A DNA stretch of 64,000 bases from Rhyzopertha dominica. Lineage: Eukaryota > Arthropoda > Insecta > Coleoptera > Bostrichidae. Below, piece by piece: positions 1 through 11,504 of this stretch. A program made the translations under genes and the position numbers. The notes under the pieces were generated by a model, which was not told the DNA's origin, did not search any database, and saw only the letters and a list, made by a program, of their open reading frames with translations. The first letter of the stretch is position 1. Each line of letters opens with the position of its first letter. Location: positions 21,328,001 to 21,392,000 of the forward strand of contig QCXZ01000001.1 of the NCBI GenBank assembly GCA_025024175.1, given 5' to 3'.

Positions 1-193
1 TTTCCGTTTACCATTTTTGTCCTTGTCTCTCCTGAAGACAACCAGTTGCACCGTATCTTTCGTGGTGTGCGCGCTCGTGCCATTTTTCGCTAACAAGACC
101 AAGTCAAGTACTGCACCCCTTGGCCTGCAGTCCCACTATTCTACAACCTACTTACGTAAGTCCTGCTCTTACTATTCGCTCTCCTACGCGACA
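1..193 (+). repeat. Left LTR, 3' portion
   Basis: This copy corresponds base for base, as far as I can read it, to 4288-4480. It ends ...CTACGCGACA, after which the two copies diverge (ATAAAACTGG here, CACACTCACC at the right LTR). The first 36 bases or so of the LTR lie upstream of the window. Confidence 0.93.
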
Positions 194-570
194 TAAAACT
201 GGTCCTTCGAGCCGGATTTACAGTGCCTACTGTTCATCTAAACATAAGGGCTATAAAGCCTCTGTTCAAAACTTATCTATCACTTATGATAATTTATCTA
301 CTGCTTGCTAATTGTACGCCCTCGCGTAATTACATGCAAGTAATTCTTGAATATCTATACGTATTTGCTACATTTTACTGAGAAACACACCTGCTTATCT
401 ACAGTAGTTTTTGTTCATTTATTTTCGTCTCCAACACTGTCGTTTCTTGTGCGATAGTGTGGAATGCGTTTTTTTACTTGTTTATTGTGCTGCATTTAGA
501 AATGTTGCTTTGAATACACACTTTCAACAGAGATATATATCGGAGCATTGTTAATAACAATTTTGTTCTG
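194..570 (+). other. BEL leader with deletion scar
   Basis: This stretch holds a primer-binding-like TGGTCCTTCGAGCCGG at about 200-215 and then no long reading frame. In complete BEL/Pao elements this space is occupied by several kilobases of gag and protease. The pol frame is closed by a stop at 511-513 and is open after it. The exact deletion junction cannot be placed from one copy. Confidence 0.6.
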
Positions 571-693
571 ATTATCATCAGTTCATTAAATATACTTGGG
601 GCTGATGTTTTTCCCTACATATTTGACGGTGGGCGGTTTGCCTCTTCTCAAGGCACACCCATCGCTCTTAATAGTATCTTTGGTTACGTCATT

Positions 694-3600
694 ATGGGTA
701 AAGTTTCTAATGATTATTCACTTCCATCTTCTAGTTATTGTGGGGTTGCCACAGAACCGTATTCTCTCGAAACCATTATGAAGCAATTCTGGGAAGTGGA
801 GGAAGTGCTCTCTGAACCACCTGTTGATCCTTGTGATCTTATTTGTGAGAAAATGTATCAATGCTTGCATCAACGTGATGATACGGGCCGTTATGTTGTT
901 CCTCTTATGTTTAAGGATGATGCTTCCCTCCTGGGTGAGTCGTTATCAATCGCCAGCTCTTCTTTAAACTCTCTAGAACGACGTTTTAAGCGTGACCCTG
1001 ACCTCTTCCAGTCCTATAATACATTTTTGTCGGAATATGAATCTTTGGGACACATGAAGTCTATTTCTTCTGGTACTTTCAGTCCTAGCACTAATTATAT
1101 TCCACATCACGCGGTTTTTAAAACTGCTGGCAACAAAACTAAAATTCGGGTAGTTTTTAATGCCTCTTCAAAAACGCTATCCAATCAATCTCTTAATGAC
1201 TTGTTGTATGCTGGTCCTAAGCTACAACCGTACCTCGCTTCTATTCTCTGTAGCTTTAGAATTCATCCGATAGTTTTTGTGTGCGATATAACTAAAATGT
1301 ATCGTCAGATTCTAGTGTTACCAGAACACAGAAAATTTCAGCATATCCTCTGGAGACCCTCTCCAAATGAAACTGTCAAAGAATTTGAACTCTTAACCGT
1401 AACTTATGGAGTGTCTTCATCACCCTATTTAGCTATCCGCACCTTGCAGCAATTAGTGAAAGATGAAGGTTTGCACTTTCCACAAGCTTCCAAACTAATT
1501 GCGAATTGTACGTATATTGACGACATCTTGGCGGGTTCATCTTCTGTGGAAGACGCTTTAAAATTACAGGCTGATCTAATTAGGCTATTAGAGCTAGGAC
1601 GTTTCGAACTGGCAAAATGGGCCAGTAATGACACTAGCTTGCTTGACCATCTACCTCCAGATAAGTGTGATATGCAGCCCTTCTTTTCCCCTGAAGTTGA
1701 GATTTCCTTGAAATTACTCGGCGTCTATTGGGATCCTAACAGTGACTCATTTTCTTACCATACTGCACCTTTCGAGTGCAATCATACTAAAAGGTCAGTG
1801 TTATCTTGTATTGCCCGATTATACGATCCCCTTGGCTGGATTTCTCCAGTTATTTTTCTTGCTAAATCTTTAATGCAAGAGCTTTGTAAGCGTTGTCTTG
1901 AATGGGATTCTGTGCTCCCTCTGGATATTCAAAAGGTATGGATTTCTTTTATCACGAGCTTACCTTTATTGAGACATGTTAAGATACCTCGTTATATATT
2001 TGCTAGTGATCGCATAGATTATCATCTTGTCGGATTTTCTGATGCCAGCGAAAGAGGTTACGCAGCTGTTGTATACCTATGTGTTTTTTCTAAAAATGCT
2101 GAACCCAAAATTAGACTTCTAATCGCTAAGTCTAAGGTTGCTCCCATAAAGCCGTTGTCTATCCCTCGACTAGAGCTATGTGGAGCTCTTCTTTTAGCTA
2201 AAACCATTAAATTTCTTTTAAGTTCTCTCGGAGAATGCTTTCCAATTAAACCGAAAATTTCAGTCTGGACTGATTCTACTATAGTTCTCTCATGGCTTTG
2301 CACCGCACCCCATCTTCTTAAAACGTTTGTATCTAATCGCGTGGTCCAAATTCACGATATTCTCGAGCCTAATCTATGGCATCATGTTTCATCTGATGAA
2401 AATCCTGCCGATTTGGCATGCACAGGACTTCTGCCTTCGAATATCAGTTCATGCGATCTTTGGTGGACTGGCCCTCCGTGGCTTAAGCTTCCTTGCACAG
2501 AATGGCCAATTTCAGAAAACGTTCATGTTGCTTCTGATAATATTCCCGAACGAAAGCCCGTCCATTCGTTGATCTCAACAGTAACTGTGAGGACTGAAGA
2601 AAGTGAAGTTTTGCACCGTTTTTCAGACCTTCATTCCCTGCAAAGAATCACTGCATGGTGCCTTCGTTTCATTAACAATTGCAGGAAACCTTTGAATCGT
2701 CAATCCAGTGCCATTTTGTCGTGTGTTGAACTTCAGAACGCTCTTATGTGCTGGGTTAAACATACACAGGAGGTTTATTTTGATGCAACTGCTGCTACCA
2801 AATTTTCGAAATCTCTATCTTCTTTAAGCTCCTTCAAAGACACATTAGGCATATGGCGGGTCGGTGGAAGACTTCAAAATTCTTCTCTCCCATACTCTGC
2901 GAAGCATCCTATTCTGCTTCCTAAACATAGTCACTTAAGTCACTTGATAATTGACTATTATCATCGGTCTTACTTGCATGTTGGTCCTAGAACCCTACAG
3001 TCTTTATTGTGCCGCACCTTTTGGATAATTGCAGCGCGAAGTGTCATTCGTCAGCGCCTTAGACGGTGTCTTACTTGTTTGCGCCAGAAAGCACCCGCTT
3101 TACATCCCACCATGGGAAATCTGCCTTCCTCGAGGGTAAGTCAGGGTCGACCATTTCTTAATGTTGGTGTAGATTTTGGAGATCCTTTCCCTATCAAAGA
3201 ATCAACTCGCAGAAATGCTAAAATTTCCAAAGCTTATCTAGCGTTATTTGTTTGTATGGCTACTAAGGCTGTTCATTTGGAACTGGTTTCAGATTTGTCG
3301 ACTGACGCATTCTTAGCTTCCTTGAATCGTTTTGTTAGTCGTCGAGGCCTCTGTCGCTGTATTTATAACGACAATGGTAGAAATTTTCTTGGAGCCACTA
3401 GATATTTAATGGACGTTCAAAATTATATCCTCTCTGCTCCACATTTTGAAACTATTACGAATGCTCTAAGCAGTCAAGGCATCGAATGGAAATTTATCCC
3501 GCCTTCTTCTCCACACCTCGGAGGAATTTGGGAGAGTGGTATCAAATCCGCTAAGTATCACGTTAAAAGAGTAGTAGGCGCACAAGCTTTTACTTTTGAA

Positions 3601-4068
3601 GAGTTCGCTACATTATTTTGCCGTATCGAAGCTGTTCTTAATAGCCGCCCTCTTTGTCCAATTTCGTCAGATGCAAATGAATTTGATGTTCTTACTCCCG
3701 GTCACTTTATTATAGGCGGTCCTTTATTAGAAGTTCCGGATTATGATTTAACTAACACTAAACTGAACCGCTTGTCCCGTTGGCAACTAATTCAACAATC
3801 TATGCAATGTTTTTGGAACCGGTGGAGGAAAGACTACTTGCATACTCTTCAACAGAAATCTAAATGGACCAAATCCGTAAATAATATTGTTGAAGGCGAC
3901 TTAGTATTAATACACGAAAATAATGTACCTCCTTTGCATTGGCCTTTAGGGCGCGTTGAACGTGTGTATCCGGGTTCTGATAAAGTTGTCCGTGTAGTGG
4001 ACGTTAAGACTAAAGCTGGTGTGTTTCGTCGTCCTGTTGTTAAGCTAAGTCCTTTACCAAAGGATTAG
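694..4068 (+). CDS. pol: BEL/Pao Pol: reverse transcriptase, RNase H, integrase
   Basis: The protein is 1124 residues from the first ATG. The same frame is open back to about 514 and reads a BEL-like segment there (GADVFPYIF), so the true polyprotein start lies further upstream and has been lost. Domains in order: the RT region with VVFNASSKT (about residue 155), CDITKMYRQ and the YIDD catalytic box (about residue 273); RNase H with FSDASERGYAA, the ELCGALLLAK glutamate and WTDSTIVLSWL; an HHCC-type zinc region ending CLTCLRQK; then an integrase core with Asp in GVDFGD, Asp in YNDNGRNF and Glu in GGIWESG. It ends with the BEL-type C-terminal domain. No frameshift or stop is present. Known role: copies element RNA to DNA and integrates it. 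Without gag this copy would need particles from a relative. Confidence 0.95.
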   Translation: MGKVSNDYSLPSSSYCGVATEPYSLETIMKQFWEVEEVLSEPPVDPCDLICEKMYQCLHQRDDTGRYVVPLMFKDDASLLGESLSIASSSLNSLERRFKRDPDLFQSYNTFLSEYESLGHMKSISSGTFSPSTNYIPHHAVFKTAGNKTKIRVVFNASSKTLSNQSLNDLLYAGPKLQPYLASILCSFRIHPIVFVCDITKMYRQILVLPEHRKFQHILWRPSPNETVKEFELLTVTYGVSSSPYLAIRTLQQLVKDEGLHFPQASKLIANCTYIDDILAGSSSVEDALKLQADLIRLLELGRFELAKWASNDTSLLDHLPPDKCDMQPFFSPEVEISLKLLGVYWDPNSDSFSYHTAPFECNHTKRSVLSCIARLYDPLGWISPVIFLAKSLMQELCKRCLEWDSVLPLDIQKVWISFITSLPLLRHVKIPRYIFASDRIDYHLVGFSDASERGYAAVVYLCVFSKNAEPKIRLLIAKSKVAPIKPLSIPRLELCGALLLAKTIKFLLSSLGECFPIKPKISVWTDSTIVLSWLCTAPHLLKTFVSNRVVQIHDILEPNLWHHVSSDENPADLACTGLLPSNISSCDLWWTGPPWLKLPCTEWPISENVHVASDNIPERKPVHSLISTVTVRTEESEVLHRFSDLHSLQRITAWCLRFINNCRKPLNRQSSAILSCVELQNALMCWVKHTQEVYFDATAATKFSKSLSSLSSFKDTLGIWRVGGRLQNSSLPYSAKHPILLPKHSHLSHLIIDYYHRSYLHVGPRTLQSLLCRTFWIIAARSVIRQRLRRCLTCLRQKAPALHPTMGNLPSSRVSQGRPFLNVGVDFGDPFPIKESTRRNAKISKAYLALFVCMATKAVHLELVSDLSTDAFLASLNRFVSRRGLCRCIYNDNGRNFLGATRYLMDVQNYILSAPHFETITNALSSQGIEWKFIPPSSPHLGGIWESGIKSAKYHVKRVVGAQAFTFEEFATLFCRIEAVLNSRPLCPISSDANEFDVLTPGHFIIGGPLLEVPDYDLTNTKLNRLSRWQLIQQSMQCFWNRWRKDYLHTLQQKSKWTKSVNNIVEGDLVLIHENNVPPLHWPLGRVERVYPGSDKVVRVVDVKTKAGVFRRPVVKLSPLPKD

Positions 4069-4251
4069 CCTGACAAATGGGGTGTACACTTAGCCATATT
4101 ATTAGCCATGTTATTAATAATTAAGTTTTGTTACCTCTTTCATACAAATTTTAATTTTGAGTTACCTTATTCAATAGTTATTTCTTTAATGGCGATACTC
4201 ACTAATATTTAAATATTATTTAATTTTGTTATCAAAATTGGTGGGCGGTTA

Positions 4252-4480
4252 TGTTGGATATTGGAACCAGTTTTTTTGTTGCTCCTTTTTCCGTTTACCA
4301 TTTTTGTCCTTGTCTCTCCTGAAGACAACCAGTTGCACCGTATCTTTCGTGGTGTGCGCGCTCGTGCCATTTTTCGCTAACAAGACCAAGTCAAGTACTG
4401 CACCCCTTGGCCTGCAGTCCCACTATTCTACAACCTACTTACGTAAGTCCTGCTCTTACTATTCGCTCTCCTACGCGACA
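4252..4480 (+). repeat. Right LTR of the BEL/Pao element
   Basis: It begins TGTTGGATATTGG directly after a G-rich tract and ends ...GCGACA. Its last 193 bases match the window start. It also carries CTTACGTAAGT, which resembles a splice donor. Confidence 0.9.
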
Positions 4481-4937
4481 CACACTCACCTCGTTTTATT
4501 AGATACCGTAATTTTAAACATTTTACTCAGGCTAAATTCTGTGACAGTTTATCAAACATTGAGTGACACGCGTTTTATGAAATGGACAATATTAATGACA
4601 ATGTAGCTTTCTTCGATGATTCGTTCTGGCGGTGCTTTATAGACAAGCCCCAATGATGACATCTCGAATTAATTACTAGGGCTTCTTCTCCTTGATTAAC
4701 AGATAATGTGCGTTTTACGATGAAATTGCGAAATAAAGCATTAGGTACTTCGTTTTAAAAAGACCAATAAAATTCGTCATTGGCAGTACCTATTACAAAT
4801 CCCCAAGAAACTTAGACAATTCCTGCTAGCTAGCTTGGTTTTCCATATGAACATTTACTTCCAGAAAGATGGCAAAGGGAAGCCAGACGTCCACTATAGG
4901 CGATGAGCGAATTGGCACCACCATCGTTGAAACCTGG
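4481..4937. other. Unassigned flank between BEL element and THAP relic
   Basis: I see no gene or recognisable repeat here. Confidence 0.5.
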
Positions 4938-5927
4938 CATTTTTGGTGGGTAAACTACAGTTTACTGTAGGGGAAACACATTTGCTGTCAGTTGCTGTCA
5001 GCTGTATGTTGTATACTGCAATTACTGTAGCCTAACAACTAATTCTCTTATTTATGTCTATGTTTATGTCTGTCTAGTGATCAAAGAATTACACCAGTAG
5101 ATATATTCGTTGATAGTAATCAACATGAGTACTGAAAAATATGTGTGCTCTTTGCGTGTAAGTAAAATTACTGTGTTGTGGACTGTAACGGTTATGCAAA
5201 CACAGACAAATTGGTTAAATTTTATTGCTTTCCATGCAAACCTCGTGAAGAAGAACGTCGCAAATTGTGGATTAGTAGCATCCACAGAGAAAATGAGTAG
5301 GTATGGCATTCTACTTAATATTGCACTAATTGTGCAGAATATTGGACCATCGCCAAGTTTTGCACACAACTAAAACATTGCCTTCTGAAGATGAATCTGA
5401 ACTGAATTTCCTGCGGTTGCGTCTGGTTTTTGAATCGTGAACCTGCGTTACAACGCACCGTGTTGTTCTTATGCGGTGTGGTGTCGCGACTCGAGAGTGT
5501 TGTGTTTAGGCCGTGTTTTTTTTGCGTGGTTTAAAAACACTCGCGTAGCACGACCGAACGTAAAGGAACCATTAAAGAAGCATGCGACGCTATGCAGTAC
5601 CCACAGGGCGAAACAAAGTGTGTATAAAATAATTGGGAATTAAAACACTAGATACTTAAACCCTTATATTTCGAAAATAAGATGTGACCCCAAGAAACGG
5701 ATATTCATGTTCCGAAAGACTGTATTCTAGGAGTGTGCAAAATTTCACTTTATTTGGCGAAGGTACTGTATTCTGTATAATTACCAATATTGCTGTTTAG
5801 TATTTTTATACGTCCCGTCAGTACAATGATCAAATTTTATGCTTTGTAACCCAAAATATACATATCACTGTATCTATTTTCCGCCTTTTGACAGAAGGCT
5901 GTAGGTTATGATTACCCACCAAAAATG
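4938..5927 (+). mobile_element. P-element-like relic: 16-bp TIRs around a THAP half-domain
   Basis: CATTTTTGGTGGGTAA at 4938-4953 has its exact reverse complement at 5912-5927. Just inside both ends is a further shared CTACAG motif (left about 4955, right in reverse complement). The 990-bp interval contains a THAP zinc-finger start. P-superfamily transposons are known to have CA-starting ends and an N-terminal THAP domain in the transposase, so a P-like origin is the simplest inference. The expected 8-bp target duplication is not visible (left flank AAACCTGG, right flank TGTGTTAC), and no catalytic domain remains. Confidence 0.6.
5169..5306 (+). pseudogene. THAP zinc-finger fragment
   Basis: The frame starting at 5169 reads YCVVDC, then KFYCFPCKP and ERRKLWISSIHREN, then hits TAG at 5307. 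This matches the first half of a C2CH THAP domain: the CxxxC pair, the F-x-FP motif and the conserved tryptophan. The second half, with the Cys and His ligands, is missing. There is no in-frame ATG: TAA sits at 5163-5165. GTAGGT at about 5305 and CAG at about 5338 could be a decayed intron that would bypass the stop, but the sequence after it does not restore a convincing domain. THAP domains bind DNA in P-type transposases and host regulators; this copy is probably inactive. Confidence 0.6.
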
Positions 5928-8397
5928 TGTGTTACCCGCTGCGAGGCGCTTACAAGTTTTTTGAGAGGGGGCGGCGTCCACTGGGTGNCAATCGAANACC
6001 ATTTATACCAAAATGGGTTCTAGCATAATATATGTAACCCTCAGTCATACCTGTACTGACATAACCACCATCAACAACAACGCAAGATGTTCGTGGAAAG
6101 AGGTTTGAATGATGAGTACAATGAATACAATGCTGCTTTAGTTCTTTTCCTCATTCCAGCTTTGGTGGACAGAGACAGGGCGCTAATTCGTAGTTGAAGT
6201 GGTTTTCAACTCTGCGACGGTTTTTTTTGTGATAATTCGGTAAAATATTGTTAAAGGATCAATTTCAGTTCTCGTTTCCCACATTTTTATGACACTATTA
6301 ACACTTGCCAAGGAAACAACTTTGCTTTTACGTTTAAATCCAAGTCTTCCGATGTCTGGTTTTCTATTATTTCCACCTCGCATGTTCCTAATTCCTTAGC
6401 ATTTTGTGGAATCATTTTTTGTTAACGTTAGTAAGTTGGTACATAGAACGATGTTAATCAACTTTCAGCCAAAAAAGGATGTTCTCTTCCTTTCAGTTTT
6501 TGTCATTCCAGAAAATACCAATAGAGCTACCGTCAACTATATGAGCTCGAGAAAAAGCTTGGTAAATTCCCTATAAAAAAAAACTGAAAATCTTAGAAGA
6601 GCTGTGTTTCAGTTATTATTTGACTTATAAGAATTATTTTGCTCTCATTTTTTTATATATTCAGTTGATGACAGGAATGGTATTATCAGTTCAACACTAT
6701 TGCGTTTGTTCGATGTACATAACTGCAAAAATTATACAATGTAAAAATGTTAGTTGGGGTAATAGATAATATCAAATCGAAACTTAACCATAAATGGCAA
6801 TACTGCAATTTTTTAGCTTCTGTGCGAGCGACTATTTCACTACAGACATTCTGGAGGTTGATGAAAATATTTATAAGCTAGCATAAATTTCTACTCATTT
6901 CACAAAAAATGTAATGTCTCATCATACTTCCATTTTAGTTTAGTGGGTGAGGGATTTGACTGATAAGTCGTTGCCTGGAATCACTACTTCGTCTGTAGGA
7001 TAATGCAGTGTATAACTGCAATAAATACTCTATAGCACTTATATACTAAAGTTTATTTATGTATTTTAACTTCTGATTGTTGGAGGGATATTTTCCGGAG
7101 TTACGGAAGCAAGCTGTTGTTTCACCTCGTTCAAAAGTAAAGAAAACTACAGAATTCAAGAAGGAACACACATTCTACCTGAACTACAATCAGGACGCTC
7201 TTTTACTGCAATTGCAAAGGTGATTATAATATATTGTGCACATCTGATAAAGGTATGCTAGCTTTTTACGAAGTGGAAGCCTGGAAGCAATATATTTATA
7301 AATCAGTCTTCAAAGATGTCGTAATCGAACCACCCAGAATATGTTCGGTAATATTGTGCATTAGAAGAGCTTTTATTCAGAAGTTTTTGTTTTTGTGAGT
7401 TGTATAATGCATAATGTTGTACATGCATGTACAAAAGTAATGCATAGAAGCAAGCATACCGCATTTTTACTCCAACATTTCATCTAAAAGAAAGTTTCTG
7501 AATAATGAATCGGTATTAAACAATAATAGCTTATCAGTGAAATTAACATTTTACGTTCAATTAACTAGGTATTCACAGTTTACGCCTCCTTTTATCCTTT
7601 TTAACACTTCTCATCGTGATTTTAAAGTGTAATTTAATTTTTTTCGTGGACAATTTGTATAACCTTACAATTTGTACATCTACAAAATGAAAGCTTCATT
7701 ACAACGTCAAGAGTTTTTTAAAGATATAATCTCATGCAGACAACTTGTGTGTCCTCTAAATACTGCACACAAACATTATATCCACTCGTATCTACACAGA
7801 ACCAAAAGCGTGTCTGCTATCATGCCACACATCGGCAGTAAAAAGCGAGCTCGCATATTCAAATTCATCTCGCATACACATGTAATGGCATTAAAGGGGG
7901 GCAGAGAATTTAAACTGAATGAGGCCACAATAACAGACACATCACAATCCTCTTTGAGACGTCAAGAGCTATAGAGAAGCGTACAACGACAGGGGGAAGC
8001 TGCTTTATCGGATTAGGGAATGCCGAACCACTTTTGCATTGTTAGGCCAGGACCTCATGTCCCGTTAATTCTCACGCATGTTCGACTGGCTACCGTAAAT
8101 ACCTTGAAATTGGTCCGGTGGAAGCTGAAATGATGGGACTACCTGCTGCAGATAGCCTGTTCCTCGAAAGAATTGTTCTGTCCGTACATCATATATTAAT
8201 TTTATCCTACAAGATCTCGGAACCATTCCAACTATATCGCTATTTGAAAACATTTTTGATGATATTGTCGTACGAATGATAATTACGCCATGATCTTCTT
8301 GCTGATTAATTATTTTAATGCTGGCACTTACACAGCACTGGCTGCTGGTCAAAACCTTCAATGCCTACAATTCATTTCATTCAGTTGAATCAGTAAA
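5928..8397. other. AT-rich stretch without a recognised gene
   Basis: This stretch contains isolated N bases near 5988-5997, a 37-codon open frame at 6086-6199 (MFVERGLNDEYNEYN start) with no recognised relative, and a 100-codon frame at 7672-7974 with no motif. I find nothing that supports a real gene. Confidence 0.45.
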
Positions 8398-9247
8398 ACC
8401 GCTGCAAATTGAATCAATACTTCCACATCCTATTGTCAAAATGATATTTACATTTTTATTTTTTATATATATATACGATCTAATCAGGTTTTGAGCATTT
8501 TTTCTCTCTACACATTTTTTTTCTAAGCAAAAATACATAAATTTTTAAAAACGGTTTTTTGCAAATAACTTGAAAATTATTAACTTAACAAAAAATTGCT
8601 TTTCGAACAGAAATTTGATTTTCTATATAATACTAAAATTTAAAAAACATCGTATAGGACCCTGCCTAATACGTTTTTTGGAAATATTTCGAAAATGTCA
8701 AAATTGTGGATAAATTTTCTATAACACTTTTTGTGAGAAATACTATTTCCTATCTGATGGTATTTTCATTTTTTAAATATATTAAATATATTCGGAGATA
8801 TTTAGAAAAACACGTTTTCTTTAAAAGACGCTTTTTTGCAAATATCTTCTAAACAGTTTGTTGTACCGAAAATTTAATAATAAAAATAAATAATAAATAA
8901 TACTCGCACTTATACTACTAGTCACATACTAAAACGAAAAAAAAATAAAAATGTGTAAATAGGGGTAGTTACCCCCTAATTTTGCCCCCTTCGCGATACC
9001 CTACTTACCCCAAAAACAATAGGTCACTTTGGGTAGTTGAGATTTATATGTGTGCCAAATTTCAAGTTCTTATATTATGTCTTTCGAAAGTTATCGCGTC
9101 CACAAACAAAACCACAGACACACATACAAGAAATTTTTTTCTCAAATTTTACTTTTTTTACGTTTTCGACCCTTTTAAAGCGATTGAACAAATAAAAAAT
9201 CTTTTGCCCGATACAATACTTCCTATCCGTTGGATGAGAAAGTAAAA
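8398..9247 (+). repeat. Dispersed repeat family A, copy 1
   Basis: It starts AACCGCTGCAAATTGAATC and ends near GAAAGTAAAAT. It matches 38698-39385 along most of its length in the same orientation. Shared blocks include TATATAATAC, TACGTTTTTTGGAAATATTTCG, ACTTACCCCAAAAACAATAG and a terminal block with CCGTTG. No coding domain is recognised. It is probably a non-autonomous transposon; the class is unknown. Confidence 0.8.
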
Positions 9248-9794
9248 TGGAACATCCACAATTTGGCATTTTGATTTTAAAATAGCTAATCGTATTTATT
9301 TATATTCATTTATCTAATGGATGAACTCAAAACGGTACATACTACATAGCCTTCTAAGCTGCTCCGGAATTGTACAGTATAGGAATATGATTGGTTAGTC
9401 TGTTATTGTGTATACAAAAAAAATCCCTGATAAAAGTAGTGATAAAGAATGATGTAATATGAGCAGAAAAAAGAAGAATCCCAATATTTGGAAAGAACAA
9501 CTGGTCATAACCAACGTAACCCACGTTACAAGAAAGGAAGTTGCAGCTAAAATGATTGCCCCTTCTTGCGCATAACTTATTAACTACTAATTTTGAGTGA
9601 ATATAAATAAATGCCGCAGATGTAAACCCATATGCATGGAAAATTTAACCAACAGTAGATCAAAGAAACTAACGAGATATGGTATGAATCTTTACGTTGT
9701 GTCACATTTTCGAGTTCAACGCGACTTGCTGGTTTGGCATAGAAACTACTTCAAGCCACTTAATTGTTTCCATTTTCCGTGGTCCTAAGTTGTC

Positions 9795-10030
9795 GACAGC
9801 TAATCTTTCGAATGGAAAACAGACTTCTAAATTTGGAGTTATTTTGGTTTTGTTGTTGACCCCTTTCGGGAGTTACAAATGGCACGGGTCTCGCAGTAGT
9901 TTTCCGCGCCTTGGCGGCAGTCAATCCAATAAAATCTGTCTCTGATTTTGTCTAATATTTTTTTAACTCCAAAATATCGAAGTCTTTCAAAATTAGCATC
10001 TTGTGATCTGTTGGTGGCAAAACTATTTGT
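9795..10030 (-). pseudogene. gypsy integrase zinc-binding remnant
   Basis: The minus strand reads FGVKKILDKIRDRFYWIDC followed by ENYCETRAICNSRKG. This is the HHCC region of a gypsy integrase, with the first Cys pair partly altered (CETRAIC). The DDE core that should follow at lower coordinates is absent. Confidence 0.75.
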
Positions 10031-10349
10031 TCTTTATTTTCTTTGCCATCACAGCTTTCTCACAGTCGGTATAGGTTGCCTTCTCAACTTCAAAGAGTCA
10101 CATTGTGCCAGATACGCCTTGACTGTCCCATTCAAATCGTCGACATCGTCCCATTTCGGCTTTGCTGCATTCTCTTCTGTTTCAATGATTAGCTTTGAAT
10201 CAGTATCGTTCATCTGAGCTTCTTTTACAACTTCTTTTAAAACCCTACTTCCGTCGTGCTCATATTTCTTCTCCTTGTTTTTGCAGTGAGAGCAGTTGTC
10301 TCCGCAAGGCCTTCATTGTCGTATATTGGGTTCAATTGTGTTTATAGGA

Positions 10350-11090
10350 TTTCTTGTTATTGTGTTTCATGACAATGCATCTGCATTCTTATGTGCTCTT
10401 TCGGGTCGATGTTGAATTTCGAAATTGTGCTTCTGATTTTGTTCTATCCATCTGGCAACTTGATCTTCCGAGTTCTTGAAATTCATGAGCCATTTCAATG
10501 CCGTACTTTGCTGAAAGTCTTGTTGTAGAAAGCAATCACCTTCTTTTCGTCGTTTTGGCGTTGTGACAAGACTGCACCGATTCCCAAGTATTTAACTTTT
10601 CTTTAAAACAGGTAGCACTTCTTCGGGTTAAGCTTCAGCTTGGCTTGTCTCAACCGTTCAAACACTTGTACCAGTCTAGCAATTTCTTAATCAAAAGTCT
10701 TTCCGTGAACAATGGCATCGTCGAGATAAACTATGGTAGTTTTCCAGCACAAACATCGAAGCACCATCTCCATCAGACGTTAAAAAGTAACTGAAACATT
10801 ACATAAGCCAAATGGCATCAGGGTCCAAAGGGGCCAAAGTCCAGCAGGGTCGTAAATACTGTCCTTTTTTCCTACTCAGGTCCCATTTTCACTTAACAAT
10901 ACCCACTTTGTAAATACCGAGTAGAAAATCATGATGACCCGGTGATGGCTTCCACAGCATTATTTATTCCGGTTAGTGGGTGCGAGTCCTTCTTTGTGAT
11001 GTTATTAGGCTCTCTATAGTCTACACAAAATCTTGTTAACCCGCCTTTCTTCTTCACAAGGACGATTGGTAAAGTCCAAGATTATGGGAG
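10350..11090 (-). pseudogene. gypsy reverse transcriptase and RNase H remnants
   Basis: The minus strand reads [18 protein letters not shown] (about 11060-11010), MPFGLCN (about 10800), then VYLDDAI at about 10715-10735, which is the catalytic YLDD box. Next come KLNPKKCY and the start of RNase H with KYLGIGAVLSQRQ, followed by ALKWLMNFKNSEDQVARW and HRPERAHKNADAL. Several in-frame stops and at least two frame changes show the enzyme is dead. Confidence 0.85.
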
Positions 11091-11504
11091 GGCTCAATTA
11101 CTCCACTATTTGTAGAGAATTCGGCGTGGTGCTTGTTTAATCGGCTGAACATTTCCAACATTTATTGTGTTGAACTAAAGCGGTACTGCTTAAATTTGCA
11201 GCATTTTTCGCAAAAATGTCTTGATCCTTCTTCAAAAATTTTATGTCAATTTTCGCTTACATCACCTAAATTTTTCATTTCATTCAACACCGCTGACATG
11301 TATGCTGGAAACTGACTCGCAAACTTCGCAGAGGTGTACCTTGCTCGATTCTAATCGTTTGTTCTATAGCATTTAAAGTTCTGACCACCGTAGTGGGTCT
11401 TTTAGCAACAGTTTTCTCAATTAAGCAGTTCTACGTCTGATTTATATTAGTTCGTCTTATTCTATATATGAATCACTGTTTCACTTGACTCTGGAATTTT
11501 CAAG

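Larger units (their letters stand above)
1..4480 (+). mobile_element. BEL/Pao LTR retrotransposon, gag-deleted, left LTR cut by window edge
   Basis: The first 193 bases recur at 4288-4480 with no difference visible by eye, so they are the 3' part of a left LTR and its right partner. The right LTR runs from TG at 4252 to CA at 4480, about 229 bp. A primer-binding-type sequence starting TGG follows the left LTR at about 200. A G-rich tract (GGTGGGCGG, about 4240-4248) precedes the right LTR, as expected for a polypurine tract. Between them lies an intact pol reading frame. Only about 400 bases separate the left LTR from pol, so gag and most of the protease are absent. Identical LTRs and an open pol argue for a recent copy. 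Target-site duplication cannot be tested because the left end is outside the window. Confidence 0.93.

Noticed and set aside
596..781. 61-codon + frame near the pol start
   Set aside because: It is out of frame with the conserved GADVFPYIF...pol reading and has no motif.
1425..2303. Minus-strand open frames of 69 and 81 codons
   Set aside because: They are shadows of the BEL pol reading frame and have no domain.
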